From an uncultured Desulfatiglans sp. (GTDB taxonomy: Bacteria > Desulfobacterota > DSM-4660 > Desulfatiglandales > Desulfatiglandaceae): a stretch of 32,264 nt of DNA. Below the pieces are notes generated by a model. It did not search any database. It was not told where the DNA came from and was given only the letters and a program-made list of their open reading frames with translations. The translations under genes were made by a program, and so were the position numbers. The DNA lies in the NCBI GenBank assembly GCA_900498135.1, contig LR026961.1, positions 4,129,420-4,161,683 on the forward strand, read 5' to 3'. Positions 20,248-29,173 of the stretch are shown here, piece after piece; the first letter of the stretch is position 1, and the number at the start of each line of letters is the position of its first letter.

Positions 20248-22385
20248 CACTGCAGCCTCTCCTGGATGAGCTGGATGATCTCCTTCTCCGCCTCGCGAAG
20301 CAGCTCCTGCCTGCGCCCCCTCGGCGCGAAGGACGCCTTGAATCCGTTGCGCACCAGCAGCAGGATCTCCCACAGGGTCAGCCCGCCTTCCGTCAGGCGG
20401 GCGGCCCGGTGCAGCTCCCTGGTGAAGTCGGTCCTCGATATCCCCGGGTTGTCCGTGTTGACCGTCACCCTGAGCCCCCGTTCCAGATACTCTTTCAGGG
20501 GATACGGCTCGCGGCGCCTGGTGGCTTGCAGAAAATTGTCCCGGAAGCCGACGATCTGAACATTGCTCGATGGGCACATCTCTATGGCGATGTCCCGGTC
20601 CCTGAACTTGTCCAGGAGCACCGGATTCTCCTTCAGCGTCAGGCCGTGCCCGATGCGCTCGGCGTTGAGATGATACACGGCCTCCCAGATGCTCTCGGCC
20701 GAAGACGTCTCGCCCGCGTGGATCGTCAGACGCAGGCACCGGCGCATCATCGGCATGAAGGCCTCGCGCATCTGTTCGGGCCTGGCGGCCTCCTCGCTGC
20801 CGGCAAGATCGAAGCCCCTCAAGCTCCGAAAACCCGACCCATCGCCTCCCAGCAGGCGTTCGGCCAGTTCGATGTTTTCGTAAACCTTGCTCATGATCCC
20901 ATGCCGGCTCGCCGTGAAAATCAAGGCATAGCTCGCCGGACCGCCCTCAGCCGCCAGCTCGGCATCGATGACCCGGACCACCTCGGCGGGGTCCAGCCCG
21001 CCCTTGCCATAATTCATGGGCGAGCAGCGCACCTCGAGATGACGGACGTTGTGCTTCGCAGCCTTGCGGCACAAGATACGGCAAGCTGCGCGCAGGCTGG
21101 CTTCCGACTGAAGAAGGCCCGATCCCTGCAGATCCCCCGCCTTTTCGTACGCTTTGAACCCGACTCCGCAGAATGCATCCTCATGCCTGAACGTCCCGTA
21201 AATGATCTGCTCCAACAGATCCGCCCGGTCTTCGAAGGCGAGGACGAACGCCGCCGTACACAAGGGTTCGGGAACCCCTGGAACGGCTTGCCGCAGAACC
21301 TTGAAATCGATCCCCTCCCCGGCTTCCCCCTCGGCAAGCCTCCGCCATTCCTTGACGTACGGACCCCATCGGTCCCGGCACCGCTCCAGTGCAAGGCGAT
21401 TCGCCTCGGCAATCTCGAGGATCTCGGCCGGGTCCGCGACGCCGCCGAGATGGCAATGCAGCTCGGCCTTCGGAAGCCTCTGAAGCCACACCAGCTCGTC
21501 ATCCTCCCTGGCCGGGTCGACGCCGATCCGCTGCGTCTTCAACCGTCTCACCAGGGAAGGGCGCAGGTTGTAGAGCGCGAGGAAATTCGTGCCCGTCTCC
21601 TCGCCCATCAACCGGTTGGCCTGGTTGCAGAAAAGAAAAGACGCCCTGCGCGAACGCTCCTGAACCTCCTCCATGAGGCCGGCCCCCGCCACGGCCGTCT
21701 CCAGAGGCTCCGATGCCGCCGGCATCTCGAGCGGATACCGATCCCGGCTGATCACCCTCCCGCTCTCATCCCCGAGGTCGGCGGCGGGGTTCCGCTCATG
21801 CCGCCCTGCCACGAGGGGAGTAACCGCGTCCTTCAAGTCTTCAGGCAACGGTTCGAGGAAAAAAGCCGCTTCCTGGCCCCACAGCTTTTTCGCGTAGTCA
21901 TCATTCTGGATGACGTGAATCAGGGCGTGGCACCCGAAAAACACGGCGGCGTTCTGGATGTCCGAACTCATGGTCTTACGTCCGCCTGCGAGAGATATCA
22001 AGAGATGCCCGTCCGCGCAGCGCTCGGCGGCGTGCAGAACGACCCGGAAAATGCACTCCCCCATTTGCCGGCACTCCTCTTCGGAGGCCAAATCCCCGGC
22101 TCCCGCCACCTGCCATATCCTGAGGACAGGGAGTCTCCCGCCTCCCCCGAACAGCCGGTGCCAAGCCAATAGATTCTGAATGGGCGTATCGGTCTTCTCA
22201 CCCTTTGTCGTCACCATCCAGACTTCTTCGACCGGACGGATGTCCGCTGACCGGCGGGTCTCGGCGATCTCATCGCGCTTCGGATGACGGGCGTAAAGAT
22301 CCACCAGATTCGGGTTCGTGAAACCCAGCAGCTCCGGCACGATCTGCCAGCTTGTGCCGAGCGTGGTTACCAGGATGTCGGACAT
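20247..22385 (-). CDS. cad1: CRISPR-associated adenosine deaminase Cad1 (CARF-ADA)
   Basis: This 712-residue effector is switched on by cyclic oligoadenylate from Cas10 and deaminates ATP to ITP. Residues 1-190 are a CARF domain: ILVTTLGTSWQIVPELLGF, and the ligand-loop motif SLAGGRKTMSSD (131-142). Residues about 300-705 are an adenosine-deaminase barrel with all zinc-site motifs: ELHCHLGG (His310, His312), TIHAGE (His556, Glu559), RIGHG (His580) and VNTDNPG (Asp645). AAGGA lies about 11 bp before the ATG. The gene is 76 bp downstream of cmr6, and a TTGATT-18-TATGGT candidate promoter lies in that gap. The full motif set indicates an active enzyme. Confidence 0.93.
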   Translation of the reverse strand: MSDILVTTLGTSWQIVPELLGFTNPNLVDLYARHPKRDEIAETRRSADIRPVEEVWMVTTKGEKTDTPIQNLLAWHRLFGGGGRLPVLRIWQVAGAGDLASEEECRQMGECIFRVVLHAAERCADGHLLISLAGGRKTMSSDIQNAAVFFGCHALIHVIQNDDYAKKLWGQEAAFFLEPLPEDLKDAVTPLVAGRHERNPAADLGDESGRVISRDRYPLEMPAASEPLETAVAGAGLMEEVQERSRRASFLFCNQANRLMGEETGTNFLALYNLRPSLVRRLKTQRIGVDPAREDDELVWLQRLPKAELHCHLGGVADPAEILEIAEANRLALERCRDRWGPYVKEWRRLAEGEAGEGIDFKVLRQAVPGVPEPLCTAAFVLAFEDRADLLEQIIYGTFRHEDAFCGVGFKAYEKAGDLQGSGLLQSEASLRAACRILCRKAAKHNVRHLEVRCSPMNYGKGGLDPAEVVRVIDAELAAEGGPASYALIFTASRHGIMSKVYENIELAERLLGGDGSGFRSLRGFDLAGSEEAARPEQMREAFMPMMRRCLRLTIHAGETSSAESIWEAVYHLNAERIGHGLTLKENPVLLDKFRDRDIAIEMCPSSNVQIVGFRDNFLQATRRREPYPLKEYLERGLRVTVNTDNPGISRTDFTRELHRAARLTEGGLTLWEILLLVRNGFKASFAPRGRRQELLREAEKEIIQLIQERLQ

Positions 22386-22422
22386 AATGGCTGTCCTTCT
22401 TGAGTGTCAAAAATCGCAACAT

Positions 22423-22452
22423 ACCATAATCTATGCCGCTGGGTGCAATCAA
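22423..22452 (-). promoter_or_regulatory. Candidate promoter for cad1-nudix
   Basis: On the - strand, TTGATT (22452-22447) and TATGGT (22428-22423) are 18 bp apart, about 40 bp before the cad1 ATG and after the cmr6 stop. It would let the effector pair be expressed apart from the cmr operon. Neither box is perfect. Confidence 0.4.
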
Positions 22453-22461
22453 GGCACCATC

Positions 22462-23724
22462 CTACTCAACAGACACGATCGCGTAATTTTTGCCCCCAGC
22501 GGGCATCACCTCGATTTGCTGGACCTTGACGATTTTATTTTTCTTGAGTTTGGCGCGGTATTGCTCGGGGATCAGATCCATACCCTTCATGAAAGCCTTT
22601 TTCCCAGCAACTTCGGCGCTTACCTCCTGGCTGCCCGGCAAGTAACGGAGGTGAACGTTTTCCCAAATTTCATGAACAGGTTCGACAGGAGCATTTGCGG
22701 ATTTCGCTTCAGGTTCTGCCTCTTCGCCATGGCTGCCCGGATCATCCCGTTTGGCGATGTCAAGGCCAAACCTTCCGTGGCCTACAGCGGTTTTCGCCCC
22801 CAGACCGTGGCGGTCCAACGCGGCTTCAAACGCCTCGGAAAAATCCGACACGACGGTCTTCTCCTTCGCCAGCTCCGGTCCCATGAGGATCCGAAACACG
22901 AATCGGGTGCGCTCGCTGCCCTGACGATCCAGAAACGGATCAACCGCCCAGTACTTTTGAGGATTAGGGGACTGGTCCTCCGTCGGCCTCCCATTCGCTT
23001 TATTGAGATAGTCAGGATAATGACAGTTCATGATCTCCGCCTTCAGGAGGGGCAGTTTCGCAGGGAAAGCGTCCATGAAGACGACCCCTCCCCTGTTTGG
23101 TTCGAGATTGTCTTCAGCCGACGTCTCTAAATTTCCAAAGACCCTGCGAGCTTCCCCCGCCTCGTTCGGAAGCCGGCCTTTTCCCACCTGTTGCCAAAAT
23201 CTTCGGGCGTCTTGCACCTCGGGAATCCGGTTGAGCGCCCTCACCAGCCAAGCCAGACGCACCACCCCCTTGATTCCGCTTGCCGGGATATACTGCACAC
23301 CAAGGGTCCAGTCGAATGAAAAACCCTTTTCAGATGGATGACCGTTGCCAAGGCCAACGACCAGCGGCGTTTCAAGAATCGCTTCGAAACGCAGAAGTCG
23401 ATATCCCAAGCTTTCAAGAGACCGGGCTGCCGCTTCCTGACGTTCGTGGCGTTTCTCGAGAAGCCTGCCGGCGGTCTTTCTGTCCCATTTACCGCCCGTG
23501 GGGGAAGCCTCCCCATTGAACATGGCGATTGAGGGGAGTAAATTGTCCCCGGGATCCTCTGCATTCCCCTCGACAGGACATTTTCCGCCGCTTTCCTGAA
23601 CATAAAACCACTTGTTAAAATAAAGGCCGTAATTGAAAAAGCCTTTCGGTTGTTTTCCAATCACGCGGTCGACGGCAGGATTGACCGGCCGCACAACCGG
23701 CTTCGGAGCAGCCTTCGCATTCAT
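22462..23724 (-). CDS. cmr6: Type III-B RAMP protein Cmr6
   Basis: Cmr6 caps the Cmr backbone near the 3' end of the crRNA. The 420-residue protein shows RAMP features: YRLLRFEAILETPLVVGLGN, then VQYIPASGIKGVVRLAWLVR, the GGVVFMDAFPAKLPLLKAEI segment and the glycine-rich KTAVGHGRFG. About 60 C-terminal residues after position 360 are a lysine-rich extension. The ATG at 23724 is preceded by AAGGAGAG and overlaps the cmr5 stop (ATGA), which rules out the longer upstream frame. Confidence 0.92.
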   Translation of the reverse strand: MNAKAAPKPVVRPVNPAVDRVIGKQPKGFFNYGLYFNKWFYVQESGGKCPVEGNAEDPGDNLLPSIAMFNGEASPTGGKWDRKTAGRLLEKRHERQEAAARSLESLGYRLLRFEAILETPLVVGLGNGHPSEKGFSFDWTLGVQYIPASGIKGVVRLAWLVRALNRIPEVQDARRFWQQVGKGRLPNEAGEARRVFGNLETSAEDNLEPNRGGVVFMDAFPAKLPLLKAEIMNCHYPDYLNKANGRPTEDQSPNPQKYWAVDPFLDRQGSERTRFVFRILMGPELAKEKTVVSDFSEAFEAALDRHGLGAKTAVGHGRFGLDIAKRDDPGSHGEEAEPEAKSANAPVEPVHEIWENVHLRYLPGSQEVSAEVAGKKAFMKGMDLIPEQYRAKLKKNKIVKVQQIEVMPAGGKNYAIVSVE

Positions 23725-24122
23725 GGCGTCTCTCCTTGTTCCTCGAGGAAAAGGGCCGAGTTCGCGTAGCGCTTCACCCATTCGAGCACCAGCAGGGCCT
23801 CCTCTTGGGCCCGCAGGTACTGCTCCTGGGACATCGCCGAAAGGTTCATGAGAAAGGGCTTGGGCTCTTCATCCGGGATGATTCCACGCTCTTTCAACCA
23901 TCGCGCGATGATCGCGAAGGCTGCGTAGTGCTTCTCTTTTACTGATAACTGCCCATCCTTCGTTGCCTTTGAAATGAGAAAGGCCAAGGCATGTCCAAAT
24001 CCGTTGCCGAGGATCATCGCCGGCAGGCCGGCCGTGAGGTTTGCAAAGTCCTTGTTGACCGGGATCCGCTCGAGCTGCTCCAACGCGAATCGCGACCGCT
24101 TCTGAGAAATCGTCGTCTCCAT
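23721..24122 (-). CDS. cmr5: Type III-B small subunit Cmr5
   Basis: This 133-residue helical protein is the small subunit that lines the target-RNA side of the Cmr filament. The family start is clear (SQKRSRFALEQLERIPVNKD), followed by GLPAMILGNGFGHALAFLIS and the AAFAIIARWLKERGI helix. AGGAGGG precedes the ATG, which lies 9 bp after the cmr4 stop; its own stop overlaps cmr6. Confidence 0.93.
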   Translation of the reverse strand: METTISQKRSRFALEQLERIPVNKDFANLTAGLPAMILGNGFGHALAFLISKATKDGQLSVKEKHYAAFAIIARWLKERGIIPDEEPKPFLMNLSAMSQEQYLRAQEEALLVLEWVKRYANSALFLEEQGETP

Positions 24123-24131
24123 CGCTCCCTC

Positions 24132-25070
24132 CTATGCCTTTTCGCCCGGCAGCCAACGAACCTCCATGAGGCCGCGGCCCAAGGTCATGTCGCCACCTAT
24201 CTGGACATGGGTCGCCAAGGCGGTCATGGTGAGATCCGCTATAAATTCAACCGGCTGGGGCTGTTTCTGCGTCCTCTCCGTAGTAAAAAAGACAAGGGTG
24301 TACAAGGCTGAATCAGCCGGCAAAAGCTCCTGATAACGGAGCGACCCAGCCGTGGTCACGCCGGTTTCCGGGTTGATGGCAATCTGCGCCTGGACTTCCG
24401 TGGCATTGCGGACCAGATAGGTGAAATCCGCATCGGAAATCAGCACAAGACGCGCAACCTGGGGTGCCAGGGCTTCGAAGGCCGCCTTCAATGCCACGGC
24501 ATCCGTCTTCGATTCAACAATCTTGACCACCAGGTCTTCCAGCACCAACCCGTTTTCCGTGGCGATATCACCCCGAATCAGCATGCCCTCGCCGGAGCCC
24601 GGCGCCGAACCCAACTCCATGCCGGGAAGCGTCAACCCTGCATCGGGGATCAACCGGAGGTCACGCGCGAGCCGCATAAGCACATAAGGAGCGGTCACCC
24701 ACACGAATGGGGCGGCGTTGCTTCTCACCGGAAATGCCAACAAACGGCCGTCGGTGATGGAAATCGCCCCGGCGTGGCCTTCAAGCCCGTCTGGGGACTC
24801 TTCTCGGCCGAAGACCCTGCAGGCCAGTTCCTTGGCCTGGGAATGCGCTGATTCGTAACCCATTTCGCCCGCTTTACTATTGGCGTAGTAGCGCGTAAAC
24901 CAGTCCCGGAAAGCCCCTTTCAAACCCGACGACTGGATCATCGGCCAAGAGGTGTGGCGCTCCCGCTGAATAGGAAGGTCTACAGCCCCGGTTGACTGCC
25001 CCGCCCCTGCGTGAAGCGGTGACACGGCGTAAAGAACACACACCCTGGAAGCGTTCGTCGAAAACAACAT
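24132..25070 (-). CDS. cmr4: Type III-B backbone RAMP and target-RNA nuclease Cmr4
   Basis: Cmr4 copies form the backbone and cut bound target RNA at 6-nt intervals. The 312-residue protein has the Cmr4 signature VSPLHAGAGQSTGAVDLPIQ with the catalytic Asp at position 31, then the GLKGAFRDWF lid motif and the C-terminal TLGRGLMEVRW. The ATG at 25070 has GGAGAG upstream, so a longer frame from 25124 is rejected. Since Asp31 is present, RNA cleavage should be functional. Confidence 0.94.
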   Translation of the reverse strand: MLFSTNASRVCVLYAVSPLHAGAGQSTGAVDLPIQRERHTSWPMIQSSGLKGAFRDWFTRYYANSKAGEMGYESAHSQAKELACRVFGREESPDGLEGHAGAISITDGRLLAFPVRSNAAPFVWVTAPYVLMRLARDLRLIPDAGLTLPGMELGSAPGSGEGMLIRGDIATENGLVLEDLVVKIVESKTDAVALKAAFEALAPQVARLVLISDADFTYLVRNATEVQAQIAINPETGVTTAGSLRYQELLPADSALYTLVFFTTERTQKQPQPVEFIADLTMTALATHVQIGGDMTLGRGLMEVRWLPGEKA

Positions 25071-25086
25071 GGCACTCTCTCCTCTC

Positions 25087-26229
25087 CTAACCGTTATAGA
25101 AACCCAGCGGCAATTCCCCTGCATCCGCCGTCCTGATCGAGGTGCCGGGCGGCAGATACGCCGTCACCGGCTTGTGAAACGCCTTTTTCATATCCCAGCC
25201 GGCCATCCGCACCGGCGCCCGAGAGATCCTTGGCAGATTCTGCCAGTTATTGGCCCGCAATTCCTCCCACGGAAAATGCGAGAGGGCTACAGCCCAAGGG
25301 CCGCGCTTCGGCGGAAGGGGCATTCTGTCAGGCACAAGCGTATAGCTTACCAGCCGCTGCTCCCCGCCCAAGGTCAGGAGCCCCTCCGCATCCAGATGAG
25401 AAGGCACCAGCTCCCGGTCAAGCCCCAAAAGCATCGCGACGCCCTTCTTGAGGCGGATATGGCTCGCCGCATACAAATATCCTGACTTGGCAGTCCGCCG
25501 CCGGTCCTCGAGGGCGATCCCTACCCGCTCCTCATAGGTGTAAAACGCCTTCAACGGCAATAGGGCAGGGCCTCCCGTATAGGATGATAAATCCGAGAAA
25601 CAGGATAATTCGTTCCTACCCTGGTGGACCTCTTCTAAAGCCTCCACAGAAATCCAGTGATCCAGAAGCGGCGCGAGGTCCGCTGCCTGCGGATTGAGCG
25701 CCCACAAGGGTTCGGGGATGCTGCCTTTGAGGCCCACCGTGCGAATCAACTCCGAAAAGAGGTCAGCCGGAGCAATCCGGATCCTTCGCTTTGGCTGGGT
25801 GGACTTGTCGCTTTCAGCCGAATCCTCGCATGCGTCAGAAGCGCCGTGATGCATCGCTTCAGCCTTCTTTAACGATTGTTTTGAGGCCATCCAGTGGGCA
25901 GGCGCAGGCAGAAAACGCACGACCGCGCCGCCAGGCACCGTTGCTTCGAAAATCGGCCCGACGACCTTGAATCCAGGACGCTCGGGCGTCCCCAAAAGGG
26001 GATAGCGGCCGGCAATATCCCGGCCCGTCTTTTCCTCTCTTGCATACATAAAAGGGTCAAGGCCGCGCTGCAGCAGCACCGCTGTACGGAGGGCACCCAA
26101 AAGGGTCGACGGCATGGGTGGAAAAACAGACCGGGCGGTGTGGTTTTCACCCGCGACCATCGGTTCGGAACCCTTAAAGAAACAGCTGTCCAACGGCTCC
26201 AACCTCAGCCATTGCAATTCTTCAGTCAT
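25087..26229 (-). CDS. cmr3: Type III-B crRNA 5'-tag binding subunit Cmr3
   Basis: Cmr3 holds the 5' handle of the crRNA next to Cas10. The 380-residue protein begins TEELQWLRLEPLDSCFFKGS, continues SVFPPMPSTLLGALRTAVLL with the RAMP fold, and has glycine-rich SYTGGPALLPLKAFYTYEER and LLTLGGEQRLVSY. The C-terminal region is LPPGTSIRTADAG. The ATG at 26229 (GGAGG upstream) overlaps the end of cmr2 by 8 bp. Confidence 0.92.
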   Translation of the reverse strand: MTEELQWLRLEPLDSCFFKGSEPMVAGENHTARSVFPPMPSTLLGALRTAVLLQRGLDPFMYAREEKTGRDIAGRYPLLGTPERPGFKVVGPIFEATVPGGAVVRFLPAPAHWMASKQSLKKAEAMHHGASDACEDSAESDKSTQPKRRIRIAPADLFSELIRTVGLKGSIPEPLWALNPQAADLAPLLDHWISVEALEEVHQGRNELSCFSDLSSYTGGPALLPLKAFYTYEERVGIALEDRRRTAKSGYLYAASHIRLKKGVAMLLGLDRELVPSHLDAEGLLTLGGEQRLVSYTLVPDRMPLPPKRGPWAVALSHFPWEELRANNWQNLPRISRAPVRMAGWDMKKAFHKPVTAYLPPGTSIRTADAGELPLGFYNG

Positions 26230-29173
26230 GGCATCCTCCATCGCCGGCTCCCTGATACCGAAAAAGCTGCGGCCCAAGAAAACGCGCAATCAGCAGGGCC
26301 TCCGGCCGAACGGCGGCGTCGGGGCCAAAGAGCAGGGCCGCCGCCTGCCATGCAATGCGCTCGAGGCTCGGATTGCGTGCTTCACCCTTTCTGGGCTTCA
26401 GAGACGGATCGGAGCGGACAATCAGCGTCTTCAGAAACTTGGGCAGATCCGCCGGGTTCCTGGCAGCCAATGCGTCCAGGCCATCCCGCATTTCCTCCAC
26501 CCGATACATCAACGAAGAACTCATGCACAGGCGCGTCCTCGCTCCGAAAACCCTTGAAAAATCCAGGAAATGATCGACGAGCGTATCGTCGGGAGAAATC
26601 TCCTTCGGAATTTCAGCCAGCAGGTCCTCGTGCGGGCGGGCATTCCACTTCATCACCATAGCGCGCGGGCCCCCGCTCCGCTTGGCGAGTTCGACGGCCA
26701 CCGCATTTCTCCCGCCCTCTTCTTTGGCGCCGCTTTCGAGAAGCCTCCGCGCTGCAGCCATGGCATCCGCGAGCGGCCTTTTGTGATGGCATATCAAGAC
26801 CGCCCCTGAAATGGACAGGCATCGATCCTCTCCCAAATGATAGGCCAATCTAAGGCGTTCAGGGGCCCAAGGTCCAACGATGGGCTGCGCTGTGCCGGTG
26901 ACAGCGTCGTAAACCACGTAGGGCGTCGCATACATCCTTGCGATTTCATGGGCCGCAGCCAGCGCCGTCGAGACCGGCATGACGGCGCACACATCGTCGC
27001 CGCCGGCATAGATGAGGCGGCCGCGACACCTCCGGATGATCTCAGGGACCGTATGAAGCGAAAAGTCGCCCAAGGCCTCCGACAACGCTGCATGAACACC
27101 AGGAGTCACCACTCGGGTCTCTCCAAGGTGCTCTTTCCAAAAGCCCCGATACGCCGCATCGAAAGAGGGCGTACGCAGCCGTTCGGTCAAGTCCGGGTGA
27201 ATCGTCGATTCCCAGCGTGCGGGAAGGGTTTCCCCTCCTACAAGTCGCCCCATCCTGTCTCCGTCCATAAGGAGGATGGCATAGTAGCGATCCGCATCGG
27301 TCCACAGACGGCCCCGCTTCTCCATCGCGTGCAGAATCCCGCTGCAAGTCCGGCGCGCCTCCCGCTCGAGCACGCGGCGGTGCTCCCCTTGTCCTGCAGG
27401 CGCATCCGGCTCGTCGGTGTCGTGGATGAACTGGGAGAGCACCTTGCGCCATGAGCCGTATGGCTCCAACGCCTTAACCCCCTGCGGCGCCTCCCCGGCG
27501 ACTTCATTCAACCATTCCCCGAAGGCAAGCTCCGTCGTCGACGGAAAGACGTCCGCCTTTCCGAAAAGAGGCTTCAGTGGATGGTCGGTCTTCGAGCCCT
27601 TGATCACACGGCCGGCCAAACGCTTTACGGTCGCCACAGCGCAGAGCCTCTCCGAAGATCTGAACTCGGGACGCAAATCCCTGTCCTGCTTCAACAGGCT
27701 CCAGAACGGATCAACGCTCGGCCTCGGGTTGCGATCCTCTCCGGGCCGCCACTCGAAGCGCAAGGCCTCCAGATCGCCATGAAGCCCGCACTTGATGCCT
27801 TCCTCCCGCTCTGTTGAGCCATCAGGTCGGCCGTTTTTTTCGACCGGGAGTCGGGATTCCGCATCTCTCTCCAGCGCTGCACCTTCGCCGTAAACATATT
27901 TGCCGGCAGCCAAAAACGACTGAGCCATTGCATGGCTCACGGAATAGAAGGCCGCCTGGCCGCTCAAGGGGTAAGGCAAGGCGTGTTTTTTGCTGTCGGC
28001 AACGAGGTTGAAGGGCTTCTTCCAAACGCTCGGAGGAAGAAGGCCCTTAATCTGCAGTTCCCGGCCCTCGTCCAGCAGCGGACAGGCGCTCCAACGAAAG
28101 GTCCAGTAGCCTTTCATCTGACGCTGGAACTGCTCGATGAGATAGGGATCTTTCTTCCCCCCGATAATGGTTTCAATCCGGTCGAGGGTCATGCGGCCCA
28201 GATCCTCCCACGCCTCGCGGATCCGCGCCTCGATCGCGGCTGCCGTCTCCTCTTCCTCCCCAGCCGGGACGAGGCAGACAAATTTATTGGGAAGCGAAGC
28301 GCCCTCCGCTTTCGGCACTCCATCATCGCCCGCAAGGAGCCCCTCCAGGCCGCACTCCCTGCGCAGCATGTCCTCCACCAGGCCCTGGCCGATCAGGCTC
28401 GGGTAGAGCACATGATCCGAGCCCAGCCGGTAAATCACCTCCCGTATACCCTCGAATGCGAGCCACGAAAGAAGGACCGAACCGACCCACAGATCCCGCA
28501 GCTTCCGCGCCCGCTCGATGAAGCCCTGAACCGGAGCCAGGCTAACCACCAGCAGCACGGCCCGGCGGGTCTTCGATCTCTTGAAACAGGAATAAATCGC
28601 GGCAGCAAGACCGCAGTGCTGCCAGATGCTGTGGTCCGGAATCCGCGTATCCGCCGGAAGCCGACCCCACAATCCTCCGAGGCCGCCGATGTTCTCGCGC
28701 CGCAGACGCTCGCGCAGCGCATGGTGCACATAGTGGAAGCGGGCGGGGGAAAGAAGCTCCGGCCTGCCGGGAAACGAGTGGCACACCCGCTCGATATCCT
28801 CTTCGATCAGGGCTTCGATAGCGCGGGCAACCGATGCACAATCCTCGCGCGTCATATCCAGCTGGAGGGGTAGAACCGCCTCGCGCGCCGTTGGGTGGGT
28901 CAACAATGGCCTTCTCAGAAAGTCGATCGAGCCGTTTAAATCGGCCCTGGCGCTGTGCCCGGGCAGCTGAGTGCGGTCCATGCCGGCCGCCGTTTGATCG
29001 GCCATGCGGATCAAGTCCGGATCGGGCTGAGGGAGGGGCCCCAGGATATCCAGCAGACGCCGGCTCCGCTCCTCGTGTCCTGGGATGCGCAGGGCTTTGT
29101 CGGGCGGATCGTGCAGATAGGCCGCGAGCTTCTCATCCCAGTAGGCTGAATCTTGAAGAAAACCGTTTCTCAT
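26222..29173 (-). CDS. cas10: Type III-B signature protein Cas10 (Cmr2), HD plus cyclase domains
   Basis: Cas10 senses target RNA binding and makes cyclic oligoadenylate; its HD domain can cut ssDNA. In 983 residues the N-terminus has the HD motif (YLHDPPDKAL, His21-Asp22). The first palm is near ASLAPVQGFIERARKLRDLW (VVSLAPVQGFI). The second palm holds the intact catalytic GGDD (AGGDDVCAVMP, 724-727). Helical domain D4 follows (C-terminal 180 residues). With both sites intact, nuclease and second-messenger synthesis are both expected, in line with Cad1 and Csx1 nearby. The ATG at 29173 overlaps the cmr1 stop (ATGA) and has GAGGAG upstream. Confidence 0.96.
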   Translation of the reverse strand: MRNGFLQDSAYWDEKLAAYLHDPPDKALRIPGHEERSRRLLDILGPLPQPDPDLIRMADQTAAGMDRTQLPGHSARADLNGSIDFLRRPLLTHPTAREAVLPLQLDMTREDCASVARAIEALIEEDIERVCHSFPGRPELLSPARFHYVHHALRERLRRENIGGLGGLWGRLPADTRIPDHSIWQHCGLAAAIYSCFKRSKTRRAVLLVVSLAPVQGFIERARKLRDLWVGSVLLSWLAFEGIREVIYRLGSDHVLYPSLIGQGLVEDMLRRECGLEGLLAGDDGVPKAEGASLPNKFVCLVPAGEEEETAAAIEARIREAWEDLGRMTLDRIETIIGGKKDPYLIEQFQRQMKGYWTFRWSACPLLDEGRELQIKGLLPPSVWKKPFNLVADSKKHALPYPLSGQAAFYSVSHAMAQSFLAAGKYVYGEGAALERDAESRLPVEKNGRPDGSTEREEGIKCGLHGDLEALRFEWRPGEDRNPRPSVDPFWSLLKQDRDLRPEFRSSERLCAVATVKRLAGRVIKGSKTDHPLKPLFGKADVFPSTTELAFGEWLNEVAGEAPQGVKALEPYGSWRKVLSQFIHDTDEPDAPAGQGEHRRVLEREARRTCSGILHAMEKRGRLWTDADRYYAILLMDGDRMGRLVGGETLPARWESTIHPDLTERLRTPSFDAAYRGFWKEHLGETRVVTPGVHAALSEALGDFSLHTVPEIIRRCRGRLIYAGGDDVCAVMPVSTALAAAHEIARMYATPYVVYDAVTGTAQPIVGPWAPERLRLAYHLGEDRCLSISGAVLICHHKRPLADAMAAARRLLESGAKEEGGRNAVAVELAKRSGGPRAMVMKWNARPHEDLLAEIPKEISPDDTLVDHFLDFSRVFGARTRLCMSSSLMYRVEEMRDGLDALAARNPADLPKFLKTLIVRSDPSLKPRKGEARNPSLERIAWQAAALLFGPDAAVRPEALLIARFLGPQLFRYQGAGDGGCHD

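Noticed and set aside
20409-22172. A 587-codon + strand open frame opposite cad1
   Set aside because: Antisense of a gene with complete CARF and deaminase motifs; its own translation shows no recognisable domain.
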